Source: Salvia splendens | Lineage: Eukaryota; Streptophyta; Magnoliopsida; Lamiales; Lamiaceae | DNA length: 64,000 nt | Reading direction: 5' to 3' | NCBI RefSeq assembly: GCF_004379255.2 | Contig: NC_056053.1 | Span: 23,060,188 to 23,124,187, forward strand | Part shown: in pieces, positions 31,528 through 44,620 of the stretch | Numbering within the stretch: position 1 is the first letter of the stretch | Layout: each line of letters starts with the position of its first letter | Translations under genes and position numbers: made by a program | The notes under the pieces: generated by a model | What the model was told of the DNA's origin: nothing | The model's database searches: none | The model's input: the letters and a program-made list of their open reading frames with translations, nothing else

Positions 31528-34500
31528 ATGTCGGGCCGTCTATTTCCCAACCCCTTCCGCCATAACCACCGCCTATTCACGCTCACTCCTCTCTCAATCT
31601 CACTCGCCGCTCCCCCTCCGCTGCTCGGAAATCCAGAAATCAAGCTAGCTCGGATCTCGAATTGCACTTCTATGTACCGCCCTAACGCACAAGGCGGTCG
31701 TCGCGGCGGTCGCGGCGGCGGCGGCCGTGGAGGCGGCGGAGCTGGCAGAGGTGGAGGCCGTGGAGGCCGAGGCGAGCAGCGATGGTGGGATCCTGTCTGG
31801 AGAGCTGAGCGTTTGCGCCAAATGTCCGCTGAGGTAGGTTTATTTCGGTTTCGTGTGTGTGCGGATTAGGTACGATTTCTACTTGCATTTTTTTTAATTG
31901 TGGAAGTTAGGAGAGGTTTCTAGTCAGTTCGATTTTAGCAATTTGTATTAAATGAAGAGGCTAATTGTTGATGACTTACATACAATGGAGAAATTATGTA
32001 GGGCATAATAGGTTTTGTAGTTAAATAAATAAGTTGTTAATCAACGTGATTCACTAGCTTTGGAGCTTGAATTCTGTAATTAGATGTTTGAAAACTTTTA
32101 TCGAACACAATTGAAGTTACTTTCTTTTGAGGTGACTCATATGACTAGTGCTATTTTTTGTTGCATGGAACATTGCGAAGTTGTTTGCATACCTTGAAGT
32201 ATAGATCACGATCAGATTGGATGCTGAGCAAAGCTAGAGGAAAAGCTGATGATATGAATGTTCTGTATTTCTTGGAAAAATTGTGCTTGCCATATTTAGT
32301 ATGCTATGAATGTGTTTGCATGTATGTAACTATAGATGATGATATGAATTCTGACCAATAGTAGAATAGATGACTTATTCTGTATATCAGTATATCTGAT
32401 AAAATTTGTGCTTGTCTAACTTGGTATGCGCACATGGGCTGTAGAAAGAGACAATGGATCCGAATGAATGGTGTAGAAAAATAGAACAGATGAAGACTGG
32501 AAATGAGCAGGAGATGGTAATAAGGCAAAAGTTTAGTAAAGATGATCAGCAAATCCTGGCTAATATGGCTCAACAATTGGGTCTATACTTGTAAGTTCAC
32601 TTATCCTTATAGTATTTTGCACACAACAGTTCTTTATGAAGAACTGCCGGAAACATATCTATCTTAATTCTTAAGTTTATGTACATTTACTTTTAAGATT
32701 TGGCTTGGCAATACTTGGGTGACTTAAATTTGTCTTTCTGGCTTGGTATGATATTTTCTACTACTAGAATAAGTTGAACAAAGTTTCAAATCTGTAGTAC
32801 AGTAATTTAGATCTGGGAGCTTCAAATCAAGGTTTGAATCGTCTGATCATAGAATTAGTTTCATGTTTCCTGGCGTGTACACAATGATTTAAACACTTGA
32901 TGTACGGCATCAACATGTGGCCATTCTGCCTTTTGAAATCCAATTATATGCTTAAAATTTGTAATTGAGAAACCACAGTTATCAACTTCACTGATTTATC
33001 ATTTATTCAATGGGCTTGGATGAAGGTTTAGTATCCTGGTAGATTGTTTCTTGCCATCCAAGCCATGACAGCAATACATATTCTCTCTGCTGCCCATTGC
33101 CAGCTAATTTGGCCAAATCTTATTGCCATCTAGAGTTCTTGTTAGTGGAGTGAAACTAAATGAGCATTAGTGGAATAATCCTCCGGCAGCAGGCCTGGTA
33201 TTGAAACTACAGAAATTTGAATAGTTAGGATGGCAGAATACAAAAGAAAATCATTGCTAGGATGACAAAAAATACCCTTGAAGTTAGCCACATATATGTA
33301 TAGTAGATGGGGGGTTTATATTTAGTTTTATTACCTTCTTCCCATAAATGGATATGATAGCCTGCTATTTAAGTATTACTTTGAAATGTGTTTATACTTT
33401 ATATCTTCCTGAAGATATTATCATGTGGTTTTAACTGACTATTTGATTTACTTGTTTTGTGGAAAGGAAGTCATGCTTATAATAAAGGAAAGGCCCTTGT
33501 TGTGAGCAAAGTCCCGTTGCCCAATTATCGTGCAGATCTTGATGAAAAGCACGGTTCCACTAAGAATGAGGTATTTCATCAATTTTTTAAGGAAAAGTAT
33601 AAAATCTCTGCATGCTAATGTTGCAGATATGACATATTGCATCTCTCGTTTTGGATATCATTTCAGATATCAATGTCCACCGAGACCGAAGCAAGAGTTG
33701 GATTTCTGCTAAGAAGCTCCTATGTGGCAAAAGTAGTACAAAACATGTCTTCATCATCTTCTGGGTCTGCGACAAGTCAATCCAAACCTGCTGAAATGGA
33801 GAGGGAAGCACCACTACCTTACATTGATACTGACTTCGAGAGACTTAGTATTGAATTAAAACAAAAGCAGGAAAAAATGAGGGTATATATATGGCTTGAT
33901 ATCCTGAAGTTCTGATATGGTTTTTCCAGATATTTTGCTAATGCTGATTTTCTCCTGACATGAAGGAAGGTGATAGTGTAAAGGCAATGCTAGCATTTAG
34001 AGAAAAGCTTCCAGCATTCAAAGTAAAATCAGAATTCTTGAAAGCTGTTACAAATAATCAGGTAGATAAAATTCTTCATGTTAGCCGTTTCCATGTGTCA
34101 TTTCATACCTTAGAATTCAGTTATCTGCTAAACAGCAGTCTCTATTCTATTTTACTTATCCCCCCTGTCCCCTAATAATAGGGACTTTTGAAATAACACG
34201 GGTTTTAATGCAAAATTGGTAAAGTAAGAAAGATATAGAAAGAAAAGTGTGTTCCACCTCATTGGAAAGAAGAAAATTTCCTAAAATGGAAAGTTTATAT
34301 TTTTAGGAGACGGAGGGAGTATTATTTTTTGTCTATCTATTTTTTCTGGTATATATTTCTGAATCATTATTTAGGTTTTCTTCAATATAAAATTATACAT
34401 TGTGATTTAGGGATTTCTTTAAGCTTTTCAAGGTGCTGTAATGTTATGGAGGTAAATTTACACTTGAGATTGCTGAAATCGACTCCTTTTGTGGAGTACT

Positions 34501-36244
34501 TTGTAAAATTATTGATGTCATTAGTTTTTTTTCACTAAACCACTTATTTATGGACCTCCCTCTTATGAGGAACCAGCTTGGTTGTGCACCTTGATGCAAT
34601 GTGGCCTATTTTAGTAATGCTGGCATTTTATTTTTCCCTTGCATAACTTCTATTGATAAAAATAATGCATGCTCAAATTTTCTCTGTATATATTCTAACT
34701 GAACGGATAATCTTTTGCTTATCTGAAGCATTAGTTTGAACCTTTCTTTTGTATCAATTGGAAGTGCAGGTGCTGGTTGTCTCAGGAGAGACTGGCTGTG
34801 GTAAAACAACCCAGCTTCCTCAATTTATTCTGGAAGAGGAGATAGCATCTCTACGAGGTGGTAGCTGTAATATAATATGCACTCAACCTCGTAGAATCTC
34901 AGCAATATCAGTCGCAGCTCGAATATCTGCTGAAAGAGGTGAGAAGCTTGGTGAAACTGTAGGTTATCAGATTCGCCTTGAATCAAAACGCTCAGCTCAA
35001 ACAAAATTGCTTTTTTGCACGACTGGGGTGTTACTTCGACAGCTGGTAATTTTCTCTTTTGGCAGCTCCAAGTCTTGGCCCAAGTTCCCAGGCTATATAT
35101 AATCCTATATTAAGGTTCAGGATGTTAATTACTTTTTTCTCCATTGTTACAGATTCAGGACCCAGATTTAACGGGAATTACCCATTTGCTGGTTGATGAA
35201 ATTCATGAAAGAGGAATGAATGAGGACTTCCTTTTAATAATATTGCGAGATATCCTTCCTCGCCGTCCCAACCTCCGTGTTATCCTTATGAGTGCCACTA
35301 TTAATGCCGAGCTATTCTCCAAATACTTTGGAAATGCTCCCACTATTCACATTCCAGTATGTACAACAGTCTTAAGTGTCATAACATTTCTCTGCAAGAT
35401 TTATTGTTCTATGTGATGTCCTATGATTTTTGTAACTTTATTTTCCTCCAGGGATTAACGTTTCCTGTTAACGAACTTTATTTAGAAGATGTGTTGGAGA
35501 AGACTCGTTATACTGTCCAGCCAGAGTCTGGAAACTTACCAAGAAATTCAAGAAGAGGCAGTCAGCAACAGGAGTCTAAAAAAGATCCTTTGACAGAATT
35601 ATTTGAGGTTTACTTCATTGTCACTATTTCTTATAACACCTTAATTTTTTAAAAATGGAATGTTACTAGAATATTCTTTGAGAAAGTCAGATGAACCCTT
35701 AGGGAAAGGTTCAAATAGACACCTTATTTTTATGTACGTTAGTAAATTATGTCTGTTAAGATATTAAATAAATATGTTGACATTTTTATTAGAACAGTTT
35801 GCTACTTATTCATTTATCTAGGTTTTTCTTTCAAGTTTGTGCATAATTTTACATAGTTGATTGGGCTCTAATTGTTTTCTTAGTATATATAGGTAATTTG
35901 TGCCAAAATAGTCGTCAATAGACATGATATAGCCATATAGGTTGTACAATGCTCAACTTAGTGCAAGTAAGAGGCATGGATATGGATGTTAGCTTACTTT
36001 GAGTGTGGGTTTGTACCCAAGAATACTTTAGGGTTTTCTTTCTGTTCATTGGGTTAAAGTTAAACACACTGGATTTATTTTACTCATCTCCCAAAACCAA
36101 TAGTACTATGTTTTACTTAAGAGATGGAGTATGATTTTTTTTTCACAATTTTAATGGAAACTATGAAAGAAAGCTAAATAAATTAGTTTATGATCATAAC
36201 GAAAATTGCTTCACATTTCTTGGTGTGCAAATCTGGAAACCAGA

Positions 36245-36280
<36 letters not shown>

Positions 36281-39200
36281 TATTGTTATTATTATATTAT
36301 TGTTTCTTTCTTTTTTCATCCAATGTGGTAAAGATAAATAGTTGAGGACTTTAAGCCAAAGTTAAAAGATCAGCTTTGTACATCCCTTTTGAGTGGAAGA
36401 ACATCGAGGGTGATAATCTGATCTAATTTTGAAAACCAGAAATATTCAGTTTATTTTCTATTTGTTTCAACCAATGTGATAAAAACAAAAATATCCTTGT
36501 CCTATGTCTGCTTATCTGCTAGTATTCCTTTTGCATGTTGATGTGAGATTACTTTTGAAGAACAGTATGTCTAGTAACTATTGACGCTGCATTTTTTGTT
36601 CTGGAACTCCTATATATTCTACCTTATACATGTTCTTTTAACTGTTTCATCAGGATGCAGATATTGATGTGCTCTACAAATCATTCAGTGCAAGCACCAG
36701 GCAATCTCTCGATGCTTGGTCTGGTTCTCAGCTGGATTTGGGCCTTGTATGTATCTGAAAAGTTTATATTTTAACTCTGTACATATACATAGTGGAGCAA
36801 CAAGTTGTATGAATGGATCAATGAGAAGCAAGAAAATATGGACACCTTGGGCCTCCAAGTGCAGCAAGTTGCTGCTGTATCTTGTGGGATAGTCATCCAA
36901 AATTTTATTTTTGACAAAGTTAGCTTCTTTGTCATACAGGTGGAAGCAACTATTGAGCATATCTGTCGCCATGAAGGTGATGGAGCAATTCTGGTCTTCC
37001 TTACTGGTTGGGACGATATTTCCAAGCTCCTTGATAAACTCAGAGTTAACATTTTTGTTGGAGACCCAAACAAGTTCTTAGTTATTCCTCTTCATGGTTC
37101 AATGCCTACAGTCAATCAGCGTGAAATTTTTGATCGCCCACCCCCTAATGTTAGGTAACCATCTATACCTTATATTTAATTTTACATTTGCAATATTTTT
37201 TTGGCACACAAAGTGGTCAATTTATCAGTTCATGATACATGGAGATATTCAATCCCATTACAGGAATAGTTTGATAATCTTCTATAATGGTGGGGTCTTT
37301 CACTCCATACACAGGACATTGATGGAACACCTATCATTGTGTTGTTGTGACCATCTGCCATCATTGTTCTTGTGTGGCACTTAGTAAATCAAGATAATCG
37401 GTGTCTAGCATGACATTATTACAATTTCCTGGAATTTACCGCTTGACAATTTCTTTTGGTATCATGACACTGCTCGTGTCTCCTTCTGTTCTTTCTAGTC
37501 ATAGAAAAAATATTTCTCAATAGTGTGGATTTCTACAATTCTAGGCTTCTAGCTACAGACTCATAGTTACATTCATGGTTCATTACATCTAGGCCTTTCG
37601 GAATACCTCGTAAAATAACATTGATGTTTTTCCTGCAGAAAGATTGTGCTAGCAACCAATATTGCCGAGAGTAGTATTACCATAGATGATGTTGTGTATG
37701 TTATAGACTGCGGGAAGGCAAAGGAGACTAGTTATGATGCTCTTAATAAGCTGGCTTGTCTTTTACCTTCATGGATTTCCAAGGCTTCAGCACACCAGGT
37801 ATTTGACAAATAATATTACTATGCAAGTATCTTGTGTTTTTAGGTATTTGTTCATGTAGGTGGCCTTCAAGGTAAATGAAACTTGTTTTCATCTGAGCAT
37901 TTTTTACTAATGCTGTCTTTTGGTTTAATGCAGAGACGTGGTCGAGCTGGTCGTGTGCAGCCAGGAGTTTGCTACAGGTTATATCCTAAGTTAATTCATG
38001 ATGCTATGCCCCAGTATCAACTGCCAGAAATGCTTCGAACACCTTTGCAAGAGCTTTGTCTTCATATCAAGAGTTTGCAGCTCGGAGAAGTTAGTACATT
38101 TTTGTCCAAAGCAATTCAGCCACCTGATCCTCTATCAGTTGAAAATGCAATCGAGCTTCTTAAAACAATTGGTGCTCTAGATGATAGGGAAGAGCTCACT
38201 CCCCTTGGTATGTTATTTCTGGCTTGTTTTGTCCTTGAGTTTGTGAATCATTAAACTAACTGATTGTTAAATACCTGACACAACAGGACATCATCTTAGC
38301 ACATTGCCTTTGGACCCAAATATTGGAAAGATGCTTCTGATGGGTTCCATTTTCCAGTGTCTCGACCCCGCACTAACAATAGCCGCTGCTCTTGCTTACC
38401 GTAGCCCATTTGTCCTTCCATTAAGTAGGAAAGATGAGGCAGAAGCTGCAAAAAGATCATTTGCTGGTGATTCTCGCAGGTTAGGCTACAGAAAAGTTCA
38501 TAATCTCTTCACTTCACAAATAAATTTTGCTAGGTTGATGATTTGCTGCTAAATTGTTTTTTTTTTGTTTATTTTTGTTTCCGTGTTTCTTTTTGGGTGA
38601 CAGTGACCACATTGCACTTCTCAAAGCATATCATGGGTGGAAAGATGCGAAACGATATAGAAATGAAAAATCTTTTTGTTGGGACAATTTTCTCTCACCA
38701 GTAACTATGCAAATGATTGAAGATATGAGATTTCAGTTTCTGGACTTACTGGCCGGGGTTGGTTTTGTGAACAAATCACAAGCCAATGTAAGTGTTTAAA
38801 ATTCTAAGAGATCCAGTTTCCATAAAGTCTTGTTCGATTGGCCCATATTAACCAAATTCCAGTAAAAGAGTTTCAAATGTCTTTCTGTTGAACTTTTATT
38901 CATGCTATATTTGTGCAGGCATACAATCAATACAGTTATGATTTAGAGATGATATGTGCAATACTCTGTGCTGGACTCTACCCAAATATTGTGCAGTGCA
39001 AACGGAGAGGAAAGCGAACAGCTTTCTACACTAAAGAAGTTGGGAAAGTTGACATTCATCCGGGATCTGTCAATGCTGGCATTTTTATGTTCCCTCTTCC
39101 TTACTTGGTTTACAGTGAAAAAGTAAAAACCAGTAGCATATACATAAGAGATTCCACCAACATTTCAGATTATGCTCTGCTGATGTTTGGTGGCAATCTT

Positions 39201-39288
39201 CTGCCTAGCCAAAGTGGAGATGGCATTGAAATGCTTGGTGGATACCTTCACTTTTCAGCCTCGAAGACGGTATTGGACTTGATTCGGG

Positions 39289-39328
<40 letters not shown>

Positions 39329-39566
39329 CCCTATAGTTTTGGACATTTGCAAGAATGGACTAGAAACTAGTAAAAGTAGATGCGCGTATTCTATGTTTAA
39401 TTGAAGCTGATACTTGATGATGAATGTGCAGAGGTTGCGCGGGGAGCTCGATGGCCTTCTAACAAGGAAGATTAAGGAGCCGGCACTCGATATCACGGTG
39501 GAGGGAAGAGGTGTTGTCACAGCACTTATGGAATTGTTGCACAGCCAAAATGTGCGGATTAGGTGA
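31528..39566 (+). CDS. DExH-box ATP-dependent RNA helicase, DExH1-like, 1040 aa, 16 exons
   Basis: A DEAH/RHA-family RNA helicase closest by memory to Arabidopsis DExH1. Exons: 31528-31833, 32445-32590, 33471-33570, 33667-33882, 33966-34061, 34770-35045, 35153-35356, 35452-35607, 36654-36746, 36940-37154, 37639-37798, 37934-38207, 38287-38479, 38604-38787, 38919-39287, 39432-39566; 3,123 bp, all phases join. N-terminal RGG/Gly-rich region (about 50-85), then [13 protein letters not shown]. Helicase motifs: [11 protein letters not shown] (about 294), Ia TQPRR, II DEIH (395-398), III SAT (427-429), [10 protein letters not shown] (656-663). Winged-helix, HA2 and OB-fold regions fill the C-terminal third. 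If translation starts at the first ATG there is a 48-residue extension, poor in acidic residues, before Met49, where the known protein would begin. A Stowaway MITE lies in intron 5. Confidence 0.93.
34159..34319. mobile_element. Stowaway MITE in helicase intron 5
   Basis: It ends gacggagggag and starts with a mutated inverse (tccccccctgtcccc-like), with TA at both flanks. The internal gcaaaattggtaaagtaaga is shared with 8397-8608. Confidence 0.8.
35608..36653 (+). other. Helicase intron 8, 1.05 kb
   Basis: AT-rich intron with no inserted element recognised, apart from a (TAT)n tract at 36246-36276. Confidence 0.7.
36246..36276. repeat. (TAT)n microsatellite
   Basis: About ten TAT units in helicase intron 8. 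Confidence 0.95.
39291..39326. repeat. (TC)18 microsatellite at a splice donor
   Basis: Pure TC repeat starting three bases after the GT of helicase intron 15 (gta then tctctc). The intron is only 144 bp, so a quarter of it is repeat. Confidence 0.95.
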
Positions 39567-40862
39567 ATCATAGTGATGCTTTTAGCGTTATTAAATCCAC
39601 GTCTCATGCTATTTGATAGTACTTTGGCAATTTATCATATGGTAGCAGTAATCTGCTATGGACCAAATGTAATGAATATTGCTACCTTTAGAATGATTAG
39701 ATACTAGTAATATTTACATAATCACTATCTTGATGTTTCTAAATTGGCGTTCGTCTTTGGACCCAAGAGAGGACTTGATCTAGATGTGTTGGAAATTCAA
39801 ATTTATGAACATTATTTTGGCTGGTTTTTTAATGTTCATTCAAAAGAATATTCGACTTTGGCGTCTCTACTCCATATTATATAGGAGTACCACTTGTGGT
39901 TGGTCATAGGTTTATGAATTAGTGACTAATTAATGTTCGTCTTTGGAAAAGACTCGAACTTTCTTCTGAATGAAGAATGACTCTTCCAATTCCACAGATA
40001 AATTGGAAAATTGGTGCAACCAATTATGAATATGCGTATGCCAAGCCAAATTCATAATAAATATCTAGAAATAGACATTGTTATTCTTTTCCTATTTCTT
40101 AAATCCAAAGTACAAACTAAAAACACACTTCCTCTCCATAACTAATAATACTTCTATTTTTTAAAATTTTGGTTCTTCAGCAAAAGCTAGTCTCTCTTTT
40201 TGTAATAAGTTTTGAACTAGTCCTCTTTTGGGTTTAAGTTTGTAACTATGATGCATCTCATATTCTTTATTCTTTACTAATAATACTCTGTACACTTTAT
40301 ATCTCCATTTTATGAATTTTATATTCAAGCTAATCTTGCATGTCGTCCACTACAAAAACAATGGTACTTGATGGAGGGAGTAGGAGTATGAAATGTTTCC
40401 TTTCCGAATTTTTGGTTTATTCAATTCGTTGAATAATTATTTTATCCCTTCTACTAAATATTATTCCATCCTGTCATTTCAGGACGTCTATGATCTAAAG
40501 TTCCATATAATACTTATGATTCATAGGTCCCATACAAATAAGTGCACATTCCATTTCCGTCAATTACTAAAAACATTAATTATAACGCGGGTCTCACTAT
40601 TAACTAACACTACTTTAACTACCATTTTTTTCATCTCTCTCACTTTACTAATTGTGCATTAATTTCCGTGTCATTTCAAATGTCTATATTTTTATAGGAC
40701 AAATGAAGTATTTTATTGTTGATTAGTGGGTTTCACATTGTATTAACTCATTACACTCACATTATTATAAACTTAATATATAAAAATGAAATCTACATTC
40801 TACTAATTTTTTCCACCCACTTTTCTTTAACGTATATTTTTAAAAATTTGGACATCGAGTTA
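39567..40862. other. Intergenic, AT-rich
   Basis: Helicase 3' flank. It contains ggagggag- and ccatcctgtc-like fragments of decayed Stowaway-type MITEs (about 40130-40385 and 40460-40710). No gene is supported. Confidence 0.5.
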
Positions 40863-42861
40863 GAGCATCCGCAGCAGCGGACGTCGGACCGGCGTGCCGG
40901 ACGTCCGCCATTAGGCGAGCGACCGGCAGACGCGGACGTCGCTTGCGGACATCGGAGTTCCGCGGATTTCCGACGACGTCCGTCATGACGTCCGCCATTG
41001 CGAGTTCCTGACGGACGTCCCGATTTTTAATTTTTTTTAAAAAACTCTATATATACGGCTCGTTGAACTTCATTTCATTCACACCACTTGTTTTAACGAG
41101 TTTCTCTCTCTATACTTTCATTTCTTTTGAAGATAAATGGAGCACCACGATAGTGATTCCCCCGCCACGAGCGAGTCACAAACGACGACGTTTCCCGTTA
41201 GAGTTGGGGAAAACGCCAACGGAAGTGCACCGATGTCCGGGATGATGCCCGGAATTATGCCGATGATGCCCCAACCCCAAATGGCGGGGATGATGCAGGT
41301 ACTACAATATGTACCCCCCTTGGTGTGCATGGATGGATGGGATGATGCCCCAAATGTCTGGGATGATGATGCCCAAGATGATGCAGGGCATGCCTGCCGT
41401 TGCGGCAGAGCAGGCAGGGAGTCCCCCAATCACCTAGGGACAATGTCTATTACCCATACATGATTTTATTGTCAAGTGATTCCCCTTAGAGTACTCATCT
41501 GGAGACTCAGTTCACCGGCATCAAGACTTTCTCTGTTGAGGAGTTGGGACTATCTCCGGTCAGAGAGTCTCCCACTGAGATGCAACCGGCGGCAGGGAGG
41601 ACGCGGAAGCAGGTGAGAGGGAATGGCAAGGGCAAGGGCACTACCTCGTCCTCGCGTGCGGGGAACGAGGGTGGGGCGGGGGCCTAGGGGGTGGGGGAGG
41701 AAGCCGGCAGGAGAAAGAGAACCATCTGGAGCATAGGGGAGTGCGTCGCGCTGGCGAAGGCCTGGGTCGGTGTAGTCGAGGATCCCTACGTCGGGGCTAA
41801 TCAGCAATCGATAGAATGTGGTGGCGCATTAGCCAAAGCTGCCTCCAATTCAAATCGCCAGGTGGGAAGCCTCACGATGGAGAGCAATGCCGGAAACAGT
41901 GGGAGCGGCTGAGGAGGCAGCTCAGCCGATTTGCCGGCATCTACCAAAACAACCTCCGCACGGCATCAGGCGGCATGTCCGCCGATGATGTGAAGCTTCT
42001 GTCTCACCAGCAGTACCCCGACAGTGAATTGAGTTCCGGGAGTTCAAATATTGGGAGGTTTATCTTGTGGTGCAGATTTCCGCCAAGTTTAGTGTGGGTG
42101 TTGAAGCTGGCTGTCCGAAGCGGACGAAGATCAACGCCTCTGGGGAGTACAGCAGCAATGTCGGTTCCCACGAACTCCCTGACTCCGAGACAGAGTTCCC
42201 GATCCCTCAATCGTCTTCCCGCCGCCGTCGCCCGGTTGGGCAAAAGACCGCGATGCGAATGGCTAGGGGAAGCGCCAGCGAGTCTCACGAGGTCCAATCG
42301 GAATCTATGTCACTGGTTACTCCCGAGCTCAACAATCTCACCCGTGTGCAGCTAACGCAGAGCATGCTCGACACCATGGACAAGTGGTATGCAACGACTG
42401 ATCCCTTATACAAGATCATGTTGAAGGATGCCATCGACACTATGAGACTCGATTTGGGGATGGCACCCCTGCCCGAGAGTTGCGCCAGGACTGGCGGCGG
42501 GGATGACGGGACTGGCGGCGGGGACGACGAGGAGTGAGACTGGGGCCGCATTTGTCGAAGCTTGATATTGTTTTTTTTTAACTATGTATTTTTTTAAATA
42601 ATTATGTATGTTTTTTTGTTTTAAATAAAGTGGTTGCATTTTCTCCGTATTGGTGTCGAAATTTTAATTCCGTAAATTGTTTAATTTGGTGAATTTATGA
42701 ATTTTTATTATTGTGGATGTCCGTCGGGATGTCCGCCATTGTGCAGTGGGATGTCCTTATGACGTGACAGTGCAGTGGGATGTCCTTATGACGTGGCAGA
42801 AGGTGTTTTTGGGAAATCCGTCGAGATGTCCCCCGGGACATCCGTTCCACCGTGGATGCTC
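40863..42861 (+). mobile_element. PIF/Harbinger element, 1,999 bp, ORF1 only
   Basis: The ends are gagcatccgcagcagcgg and its inverse ccaccgtggatgctc, flanked by tta on both sides (3 bp TSD). Subterminal gacgtccgcc repeats are abundant at both ends. A TATA-like tctatatatacgg precedes the ORF. The element has a broken ORF1-type gene and no transposase (DDE) ORF, so it is non-autonomous. Confidence 0.85.
41137..42537 (+). pseudogene. Harbinger ORF1-type gene (Myb/SANT-like with NAM-associated C-terminus), frameshifted
   Basis: Starts MEHHDSDSPATSESQ, followed by a Met/Pro/Gly-rich low-complexity stretch. The SANT-like part is readable (TIWSIGECVALAKAWV, then DPYVGANQQ) in one frame. It switches frame near 41810 to GEQCRKQWERLRRQLSRFAG and again near 42030 to a frame ending in VQLTQSMLDTMDKWYATTDP. 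A stop also separates the first 108 codons from the SANT part. PIF/Pong ORF1 proteins assist the transposase; this copy needs at least three frame corrections and is dead. Confidence 0.8.
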
Positions 42862-43034
42862 TTAAATGGAAGACTTCACACTGTGGACGGTGATATATTA
42901 TGCTACTATTTAAGCTAGTTACGATTTTGCGTTATAATTTTCAACTTGGTCATTAATCCATGACCATGACTCTAATACTAGGATAATGCTTCAATGCTCA
43001 GAACATTCAACCAATTGAGGGGAAACGTCTTGCG

Positions 43035-43150
43035 CTATTGAATATTCAACTATCAATTCAAGCTTTGCATAAATGCTCGAATATTTAATTGCAACTATTG
43101 AATATTCAACTATCAATTCAAGCTTTGCATAAATGCTCGAATATTTAATT
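43035..43150 (+). repeat. 60 bp tandem duplication
   Basis: Two nearly identical head-to-tail copies starting ctattgaatattcaactatc and ending tcgaatatttaatt. Nothing coding. Confidence 0.9.
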
Positions 43151-43441
43151 TAATTAATGCTTGTAACTTTTAAAGGTTAATTTGATTGCTTGACTGTTAA
43201 ATGTAAGATATGAAAAACCAAAAAAATTAAAAGATCACAACCGAAGTGTTTATGTTTCGAATTTCTAAAATCTTGATAATTATAGAATTCTTCAACTAAT
43301 TAATGTATCCCAAAATAGGCAGTTCCTGCCCCTCGTGTACCAATTCTATGATCCAAAAACTCCACGTGTTTGAGAGAAAATTTTTCTACTTTAAAAAAAA
43401 ATGAAAAACCTAAATTTGCATGGATTCAATAAATATATTTT

Positions 43442-44620
43442 TCATGCGGGATAAGAAGTGATAAAATGATAAGGCAAGCAAGGTGAATTCCTCCACGCTC
43501 TCACATGCGCCTTCAAAATCTCCATCGCTCTCTCCTTTATCTTCACCCCACAATCCACCTGCACCACCAAGCACAGCTTCCCTACCACCCCGCTCTGCAT
43601 CATCTCCGCTACCACCGCCGCCGTCGCCGAGTGCCTCGACACCGCCTGCAGTATCCTCACCCCCTTCTCGCTCGCTGCCCCCGACACCCTCAGTATCTTC
43701 TTCGACACCACCGCCAGCCCCGCCGCGTGCCCCACCAGCTCCGCCCTCCCCTCTGCGCACTGGCACAGCACCTCCACCACCGCCATCAGCATCTCGCACA
43801 TCCTCTTTTCGCTCGTTTCGAGCAATAAATCGATCGCCGCAGCTACAACTCCGGCTTCGACGGCCTTCACTCGATTCCGCCCCCAAATGCACACGGAGGA
43901 TAGGGTTTTTAGAGCCGATTTCCTCTCCTTTCTCGTGATGTCATCTGATTTTAGGAATTGAGCGATTTCGGTGAAGAATTGGGGGTTTAGGGCTGTGAGG
44001 GTTGATGGATCGGCGATTTCGGTTATGGATCTGAGGAGATTGATTGCGTAGGATCGCGATTCGTAGCTGCCGATTTGTAAAATTAGGGTTAGGGATTCGA
44101 TGAAATTGGGGGTGGAGAGGGGTTTGAGGTTCGATTCGGGGAGCTGGAGGGCGCAGAGGATGCTGAGAGCATCCTCTGCGGCGGGGGAGGAGGTGGCGAT
44201 TAAGGAGGCGAGGAATTCGGGGGCGCCGGCGGCGGCCATGATGCGGCGGTTGGTGTGGCTCTCGGCGGCAGCGGATTTGAGGGATTGGAGGGATTGGGAC
44301 TGGGCGGCGGAGGAGAGGAGGCGGAGGAGGTGGGGGCGGGTGAGGGGGGGTTTGGGGGTGGGGAGGCGCTGGACGGCGTGGAGGGTGCACCAGGACTGGA
44401 TGAGGCGGCGGAGGGTGATGTTGGGGGTGAGGTCGAGGGTGTGGAGGTGCTGCTTGGTGGCGGGGCAGGTGGTGTTTTGCTGCGTGAAGAGCCATTTCTC
44501 GATGCTGTCTCGGTCGTAGGTGATGCCGGTGGAGACGGTGACGGGATCTCTCATGATGTCGAGGGTGATTGGGCAGAGGAAGTAGGATGGGATGTCGATC
44601 TCGGTTTCCACTTCCGCCAT
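43442..44620 (-). CDS. U-box E3 ubiquitin ligase, PUB22/23/24-like, 392 aa, single exon
   Basis: A plant U-box ARM-repeat ubiquitin ligase. The U-box spans about residues 9-85: IPSYFLCPITLDIMRDPVTV, then GITYDRDSIEKWL, TCPATKQ and LTPNITLRRLIQSWC. The PTPKPPLTRP linker follows, then Leu/Ala-rich ARM-like helices to about residue 370 and the conserved end WRNSPCLP with YPA at the terminus. Length and the lack of introns match the PUB22/23/24 group, which in Arabidopsis dampens pattern-triggered immunity and drought signalling. The gene has very high GC, so both antisense frames stay open over long stretches; I treat those as shadows. Two W-box cores lie just upstream. Confidence 0.93.
   Translation of the reverse strand: MAEVETEIDIPSYFLCPITLDIMRDPVTVSTGITYDRDSIEKWLFTQQNTTCPATKQHLHTLDLTPNITLRRLIQSWCTLHAVQRLPTPKPPLTRPHLLRLLSSAAQSQSLQSLKSAAAESHTNRRIMAAAGAPEFLASLIATSSPAAEDALSILCALQLPESNLKPLSTPNFIESLTLILQIGSYESRSYAINLLRSITEIADPSTLTALNPQFFTEIAQFLKSDDITRKERKSALKTLSSVCIWGRNRVKAVEAGVVAAAIDLLLETSEKRMCEMLMAVVEVLCQCAEGRAELVGHAAGLAVVSKKILRVSGAASEKGVRILQAVSRHSATAAVVAEMMQSGVVGKLCLVVQVDCGVKIKERAMEILKAHVRAWRNSPCLPYHFITSYPA

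Noticed and set aside
41550..41807. Minus-strand ORF in the Harbinger element
   Set aside because: Shadow of the GC-rich ORF1-type gene on the plus strand.
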